Shown here: positions 7,464 to 11,399 of the stretch, piece after piece
How the letters are laid out: every line of letters starts with the position of its first letter
How positions within the stretch are numbered: position 1 is the stretch's first letter
Assembly (NCBI GenBank): GCA_030626085.1
Contig: DAOUPQ010000047.1
Coordinates: forward strand, 1-11,399
Origin: Flavobacteriia bacterium
Lineage (GTDB): Bacteria > Bacteroidota > Bacteroidia > Flavobacteriales > Flavobacteriaceae
Direction: 5' to 3'
Length of the DNA stretch: 11,399 bases
The notes under the pieces: model-generated
The model's database searches: none
Told to the model about the DNA's origin: nothing
What the model saw: the letters and a program-made list of their open reading frames with translations, nothing else
Program-made: the position numbers and the translations under genes

Positions 7464-8933
7464 TTATCCTTGTTTTTTAACCAATTCTTTACGGGCTTTA
7501 AACTCGTATGAACGCAATCTGTCCTTATAAATATTATGAGCATTAGTTTGTTCAATACTCAGTGATGCATCAGAGTTTTCCTCCCAACGGCGTACTAAAT
7601 AAACCGAATCGTAAACACGGCCAATTTGATGTGTACGAGAAATTGAAAGACCTAAACCATAATCTTCACCGTAGTTTACATTAGGAATTTTTACATCACG
7701 CAACATTGGAGTGTAAAATGCACGTGGTGCTCCAAGTCCGTTAATGCGTAATGCATTATTACGTCCGTTTTCCGGAGTCCATTCTTTATGATCTATTAAA
7801 CCGGGGGGAATTTCGTTTAGATCAGCATCTGTAATTGTATAAGATCCAACTACCATTGCAGCATTTTCTTTATAGAATGCTCCAATCATTTTTTCAAGAG
7901 TTTTCCCGTCAGAAGTATAAACATCATCAGAGTCTAACTGTACTGCAAATTTACCACAGTTATTATTATGAACACCTAAATTCCAACATCCACCAATACC
8001 TAGATCAGTTCTTTCAGGAATTATGTGAACAATATTATTGAATTCTTTGGCTAATTTTTTCAAGATATCGGTAGTGCCATCTGTAGAGTGATTATCAACA
8101 ACAATAAGATTAAAATTAAAATCTGTTTTTTGTATCATAACCGAACGTACAGCATCTTCTATAGTTCTTGCCCGATCGCGTACAGGAATAATAACAGACG
8201 CTTCTACAGGATAATCTCCATCTTCAAATTTAACCTCAGTAAACTCAGGTTTTAGGTATGCGCCAACTTCTTTTAAATATTTAGTAACTGCTTTTTCCAT
8301 CTCAATTTGTACTCCGCGGTTTGCCGGATCAACATAATCGAAAATCTTCTTACCTGATTTACGAGTATCAACCTCCGTTTGAGAATAAAGAAACTCAGCA
8401 ATATGCTCAATCCCCCAATTTTTAGAGATTGATAATCTCATGCTGTAAATCCCTGCATGCTCATATTCTTCAGTAAAATTAGCAGCAGCTTCTTTAAGAG
8501 CCTCAGCCTTTACAAATAACATTGGGCCAAAATTAAAATCATCTCTCAGTGATCCTACTTGATATTCAATCACCGGATGCTTAGTTAGTTTTCCTTTGAT
8601 ATTGTCGGAATAATTTGAATAAACAATTCCTGCGTTAGTACTAGATGCTATGTATTCAAATCTTTCGATTGCGAAATATCCGAAACTGATATTTACTTCT
8701 TTTGTAATAATAATTGAGTATTCTGTATCAGATATTTCAGCAATAGCTTTTACTGCAGATGACGAAACCATACTTCCCAATTCTAATTTTTTACATTTTG
8801 AAGTGGGCAATACAATATCTTCTTTGGTAACAAGAAAGATACTCTTTACCATTTCACTTGTTTCAAGTTCTTTAATGAACTCATTCTGACTGGGTCCTAC
8901 ATAAAGTAGAAATGCATTTATTTTAGCATTCAT
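7464..8933 (-). CDS. Two-part family 2 glycosyltransferase
   Basis: The likely start is the ATG at 8933 (489 residues). An in-frame ATG at 9002 would add 23 residues and run almost to the divergent NamZ start, so I prefer the shorter form. The C-terminal GT-A domain (about 245-455) is complete. It has ASVIIPVRDRARTIEDAVRS with VVDNHSTDGT (nucleotide site, 245-287), the DxD-type metal motif LDSDD at 333-337, GEDYGLGLSISR at 422-433 with the likely catalytic base Asp424, and VRRWEENSDASLS at 447-459. The N-terminal 230 residues (with HPVIEYQVGSLRDDFNFG at 119-136) look like a second, degenerate GT-A-like or Bacteroidota-specific domain. There is no signal peptide or membrane segment, so it works in the cytoplasm, unlike polymerising GT2 enzymes. 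It is the first gene of the run leading to DUF4922 and SpoIID. Donor and acceptor are unknown. Confidence 0.85.
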   Translation of the reverse strand: MNAKINAFLLYVGPSQNEFIKELETSEMVKSIFLVTKEDIVLPTSKCKKLELGSMVSSSAVKAIAEISDTEYSIIITKEVNISFGYFAIERFEYIASSTNAGIVYSNYSDNIKGKLTKHPVIEYQVGSLRDDFNFGPMLFVKAEALKEAAANFTEEYEHAGIYSMRLSISKNWGIEHIAEFLYSQTEVDTRKSGKKIFDYVDPANRGVQIEMEKAVTKYLKEVGAYLKPEFTEVKFEDGDYPVEASVIIPVRDRARTIEDAVRSVMIQKTDFNFNLIVVDNHSTDGTTDILKKLAKEFNNIVHIIPERTDLGIGGCWNLGVHNNNCGKFAVQLDSDDVYTSDGKTLEKMIGAFYKENAAMVVGSYTITDADLNEIPPGLIDHKEWTPENGRNNALRINGLGAPRAFYTPMLRDVKIPNVNYGEDYGLGLSISRTHQIGRVYDSVYLVRRWEENSDASLSIEQTNAHNIYKDRLRSYEFKARKELVKKQG

Positions 8934-8973
8934 TATTATTGATTTTTTTATCTTTAAAATATTAGAAGGGTAG

Positions 8974-8981
8974 TATATTTG
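8974..8981 (+). promoter_or_regulatory. Candidate -7 promoter element for namZ
   Basis: TATATTTG is an exact match to the Bacteroidota -7 consensus TAnnTTTG. It lies in the 74-base divergent region between the glycosyltransferase and namZ, 26 bases before the namZ ATG, giving a short leader of about 15-20 nt. The -33 TTTG/TTG element is not clear; only T-rich sequence lies at the right distance. On the minus strand the nearest candidate is a one-mismatch GATATTTG at 8998-9005. Confidence 0.45.
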
Positions 8982-9007
8982 CTTCATAAGTTCAGAATTC
9001 AAATATC

Positions 9008-10240
9008 ATGAAAAAAATCTTATTAATTGTGCTTTTAGTCTTTAACTTATACAAAATTGAAGCTCAAATTGTAAAAACCGGACTTGAAGTATTGAAGGAA
9101 AATAACTTTGAAATATTAAGGAGTAAACGCGTAGGACTTATAACTAATCCAACCGGGGTTAATAAACAACTAGTATCAACAGTTGACATCCTTTTTAATG
9201 CACCTGACATTGAACTTAAAGCACTTTACGGTCCTGAGCACGGTGTTAGAGGTGATTATTCAGCAGGTGATTTTGTTGAATTCTTTAAGGATTTAAAAAC
9301 TGGCTTACCAGTATATAGTTTATATGGAAAGAATAAAAAACCAAGCAAAAAAATGCTTAAAGATATTGATGTTTTGGTTTATGATATTCAGGATATTGGT
9401 TCACGCTCATATACCTATACAAGTACTCTAGGACTTGCAATGGAAGCGGCGGCAGAAAATAATATTAAATTTATTGTACTCGACAGACCAAATCCACTAG
9501 GTGGAGAAAAAATGGAAGGTATGATTACGGAGCCTGAATTTATTTCATTTGTCAGCCAATTCCCAATACCTTATATCCACGGTTTAACAGTGGGAGAATT
9601 AGCCCTTTTTCTTAATAATGAAAAACTATTGAAAAATGGTATAAAATGTGATTTGGAAGTTGTACCATTGGAAAACTGGAAACGTTCAATGACTTTTAAA
9701 GAAACCGGATTACCTTGGGTAGCCTCATCACCACATATCCCGCATCCAGATTCCGCCAAATTTTATCCTGTGTCAGGTATTCTTGGCGAACTATATGTTT
9801 ATAATATTGGTGTTGGTTATACATTACCATTTGAACTATTTGCAGCAGAATGGATTGATGCCGATAAACTTGCTGTAAATTTGAATGCCCTTAAATTACC
9901 AGGTATTATATTTCGTCCGATACATTTCAAACCTTATTATAGCACATCAAAAGGAAAGATGATTCACGGTGTACAAGTACATTTTTCTGATTTTCAAAAA
10001 GCCTCAATTTCATTAATTCAATTCTACATTTTGCAAGAGTCGTATAAGCTATGGCCTGATTATAATGTTTTTGAAATGTGTGAGAAATCAAGATTAAGTA
10101 TGTTTGACAAGGTATGTGGAAGTGATAAAATACGTAAAATATTTACACAACGATGGTTGGTTGAAGATATTGAAGATATATGGTTTAAGGACATCAAATC
10201 ATTTCAGGAAAAGGCAAAAAAATACTTTTTATATGATTAG
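9008..10240 (+). CDS. namZ: Exported DUF1343 protein, NamZ-type exo-beta-N-acetylmuramidase (GH171)
   Basis: The 410-residue product begins with a Sec signal peptide (MKK, hydrophobic 4-14, probable cleavage after IEA at residue 19), so it acts in the periplasm or beyond. The DUF1343 core shows GLITNPTGVN at 43-52, LYGPEHGVRGD at 73-83 with the PEHG Glu equated to the catalytic residue in B. subtilis NamZ, DIQDIGSRSYTY at 126-137, LDRPNPLGG at 158-166 and HGLTVGELALF at 191-201. NamZ removes MurNAc from the non-reducing end of peptidoglycan fragments. The C-terminal half differs from the classical form: where NamZ/YbbC proteins read roughly PSPN-P and EGTN-SEGRGT, this one has SSPHIPHP at 240-247 and GELYVYNIGVGYT at 260-272. 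Substrate preference may therefore differ. It is divergent from the glycosyltransferase and convergent with the AmpG-like gene. Length is normal. Confidence 0.87.
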   Translation: MKKILLIVLLVFNLYKIEAQIVKTGLEVLKENNFEILRSKRVGLITNPTGVNKQLVSTVDILFNAPDIELKALYGPEHGVRGDYSAGDFVEFFKDLKTGLPVYSLYGKNKKPSKKMLKDIDVLVYDIQDIGSRSYTYTSTLGLAMEAAAENNIKFIVLDRPNPLGGEKMEGMITEPEFISFVSQFPIPYIHGLTVGELALFLNNEKLLKNGIKCDLEVVPLENWKRSMTFKETGLPWVASSPHIPHPDSAKFYPVSGILGELYVYNIGVGYTLPFELFAAEWIDADKLAVNLNALKLPGIIFRPIHFKPYYSTSKGKMIHGVQVHFSDFQKASISLIQFYILQESYKLWPDYNVFEMCEKSRLSMFDKVCGSDKIRKIFTQRWLVEDIEDIWFKDIKSFQEKAKKYFLYD

Positions 10241-10241
10241 G

Positions 10242-10254
10242 ATCACTTAGTGAT
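10242..10254. repeat. Short hairpin in the namZ/ampG convergent gap
   Basis: ATCAC, loop TTA, GTGAT form a perfect 5-bp stem (6 bp with a one-base loop) just after the namZ stop. It could help end transcription between these convergent genes, but no T-run follows on either strand, so it is only a weak terminator candidate. Confidence 0.3.
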
Positions 10255-10281
10255 ATAAATTCAATAATTACCCCATTTGAC

Positions 10282-11399
10282 CTATTCGGTTTTCTTTCCA
10301 AAACTTGGGTCAATTTTCACAAACTTATAAAGTATTATCATTGGAATCATGCAAACTAACACCCATAGAAAAAAGTTGGTATACCCAAGCGATTCTTGTA
10401 ACCAACCACTCCACATACCAGGCAACATCATCCCCAATGCCATAAATCCGGTTGTAAATGCAAAGTGAGCTGTTTTGTATTTACCACTGTCTCTGGCAAT
10501 ATAAATCATGTACATCATATAGGCTGTAAAACCAAATCCATAACCAAATTGTTCTAATGCAATTGCTCCTCCAATCATAAAATCAGATTGCGGTGTAAAA
10601 TATGCTAATAAGAAATACATGCTATTAGGAATATTAATTGCTAAAATCATAGGGAAAAACCATTTTTTTAACCCGTCTCTTGATACAATGATTCCTCCTA
10701 GTATTCCGCCTACAGTAAGTAAAACAACACCAATTGTACCGTAAAAAATACCTACTTTTTCGTTGGTTAATGCCAAACCTCCATTTGCTAAATCATCAAA
10801 CATAAAAGGCTGGGCTAATTTCACCAATTGCGCCTCTCCAAGGCGGAATAATAGTAAAACAGAAAGATGAATACCTATATTTTCTATCTTAAAAAAAGTA
10901 ATAAAAGTCTTATAAAAATCACCAAAAACCGACTTTAATGAAACGTTGGCCTCAGCAGTTTCGATCTTTGGCAAACTCCATATATGATAGATTCCTGCTA
11001 AAACCAGATATACTGCAACACCTGAAAGTACAGTAGTCCATGCAGAAAAATAATCTCCGCCATTATTTTTGTATAAATATCCTGAAAACCAGACCAACCC
11101 ACCTTGCCCTGCAATCATCGCTACTCGATAAAAAGAAGATCTAATTCCTACATAAAAAGATTGATCATCCTCTTCTAAAGCATCCATATAAATACCATCT
11201 GCAGCAATATCATGTGTAGCGGAATTAAATGCCACCAAAGCAAGACCTGCTAAAGTTAAAGCAATAAAACTATCACTTTGGATAAAATAAGCTGTAATGG
11301 CAAATGCTGCTCCCATTAAAATTTGAGTAATAAAAATCCACCAACGTTTTGTTTTTAATGCAACTACTATCGGACTCCAAAAAGGCTTTATTACCCAAG
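10282..11399 (-). CDS. ampG: AmpG-like muropeptide permease (MFS), 5' end outside window
   Basis: The frame stays open through the right edge: before the internal ATG at 11316 it encodes WVIKPFWSP and KTKRWWIFITQIL, which fit the loop after the first MFS helices. The gene therefore starts beyond the window, and 371 residues are visible. The protein is hydrophobic with about ten membrane helices. FNSATHDIAADGIYMDAL aligns with the SASQDIVFDAW region of E. coli AmpG, and the RLGEAQLVKLAQPFMF and EKVGIFYGTIGVVLLTVGGILGG segments follow the AmpG pattern of the second half. AmpG imports GlcNAc-anhydroMurNAc (peptides) across the inner membrane for wall recycling; Tannerella forsythia has a working homologue. 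The C terminus ends after the last helix, without the extra pair of helices of E. coli AmpG. Position beside namZ supports a wall-salvage role. Exact ligand is inferred. Confidence 0.83.
   Translation of the reverse strand, partial: WVIKPFWSPIVVALKTKRWWIFITQILMGAAFAITAYFIQSDSFIALTLAGLALVAFNSATHDIAADGIYMDALEEDDQSFYVGIRSSFYRVAMIAGQGGLVWFSGYLYKNNGGDYFSAWTTVLSGVAVYLVLAGIYHIWSLPKIETAEANVSLKSVFGDFYKTFITFFKIENIGIHLSVLLLFRLGEAQLVKLAQPFMFDDLANGGLALTNEKVGIFYGTIGVVLLTVGGILGGIIVSRDGLKKWFFPMILAINIPNSMYFLLAYFTPQSDFMIGGAIALEQFGYGFGFTAYMMYMIYIARDSGKYKTAHFAFTTGFMALGMMLPGMWSGWLQESLGYTNFFLWVLVCMIPMIILYKFVKIDPSFGKKTE

Noticed and set aside
7460..7555. Longer DUF4922 protein starting at 7555
   Set aside because: The 32 extra codons lie inside the glycosyltransferase coding sequence; the ATG at 7459, 4 nt after its stop, is the natural start.
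11316..11316. ATG at 11316 as the start of the permease
   Set aside because: The frame is open and conserved in character upstream to the window edge (WVIKPFWSP), so this Met is internal.

Overview
The window looks like chromosomal DNA of a member of the Bacteroidota. The DNA is AT-rich and Shine-Dalgarno sequences are weak or absent. One intergenic region carries an exact match to the Bacteroidota -7 element (TAnnTTTG). The right half carries a gene set I associate with this phylum: DUF4922 protein, two-part family 2 glycosyltransferase, SpoIID/LytB protein, DUF1343/NamZ and AmpG-type permease. I cannot name the genus. No rRNA, tRNA, CRISPR array, phage or transposase gene was seen, and no gene-free stretch exceeds about 120 bases.

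Left half (1-5035), five genes, all on the + strand: the 3' end of a YdfG-type short-chain dehydrogenase, a thiamine-diphosphate (ThDP) enzyme of the acetolactate synthase/benzaldehyde lyase superfamily, a BASS-family sodium-coupled carboxylate transporter, an extended NAD-dependent epimerase/dehydratase, and a classical SDR. Together they read as a small carbonyl/acyloin module: import of an organic anion, ThDP-dependent C-C chemistry on a 2-oxoacid or aldehyde, then NAD(P)-dependent redox steps. The substrate cannot be read from the sequence.

Right half (5057-11399): a convergent junction leads into a minus-strand run transcribed as glycosyltransferase, DUF4922 protein (4-nt gap), then SpoIID/LytB protein. 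Divergent from the glycosyltransferase is a secreted DUF1343 protein (NamZ, exo-beta-N-acetylmuramidase family, GH171). Convergent with NamZ is an AmpG-like permease cut by the window edge. NamZ, SpoIID and AmpG families all act on peptidoglycan or its turnover products, so this looks like a muropeptide salvage locus.

The unexplained part is the tightly coupled cytoplasmic glycosyltransferase/DUF4922 pair. The DUF4922 protein carries a GalT/GDP-hexose-phosphorylase-type His motif (HLHFQ) with candidate zinc ligands, so I propose it is a nucleotide-sugar phosphorylase or nucleotidylyltransferase. The SpoIID protein has no signal peptide, which is unexpected for a wall enzyme. A 75-base run of three consecutive hairpins, resembling a dispersed intergenic repeat, separates the DUF4922 and SpoIID genes.
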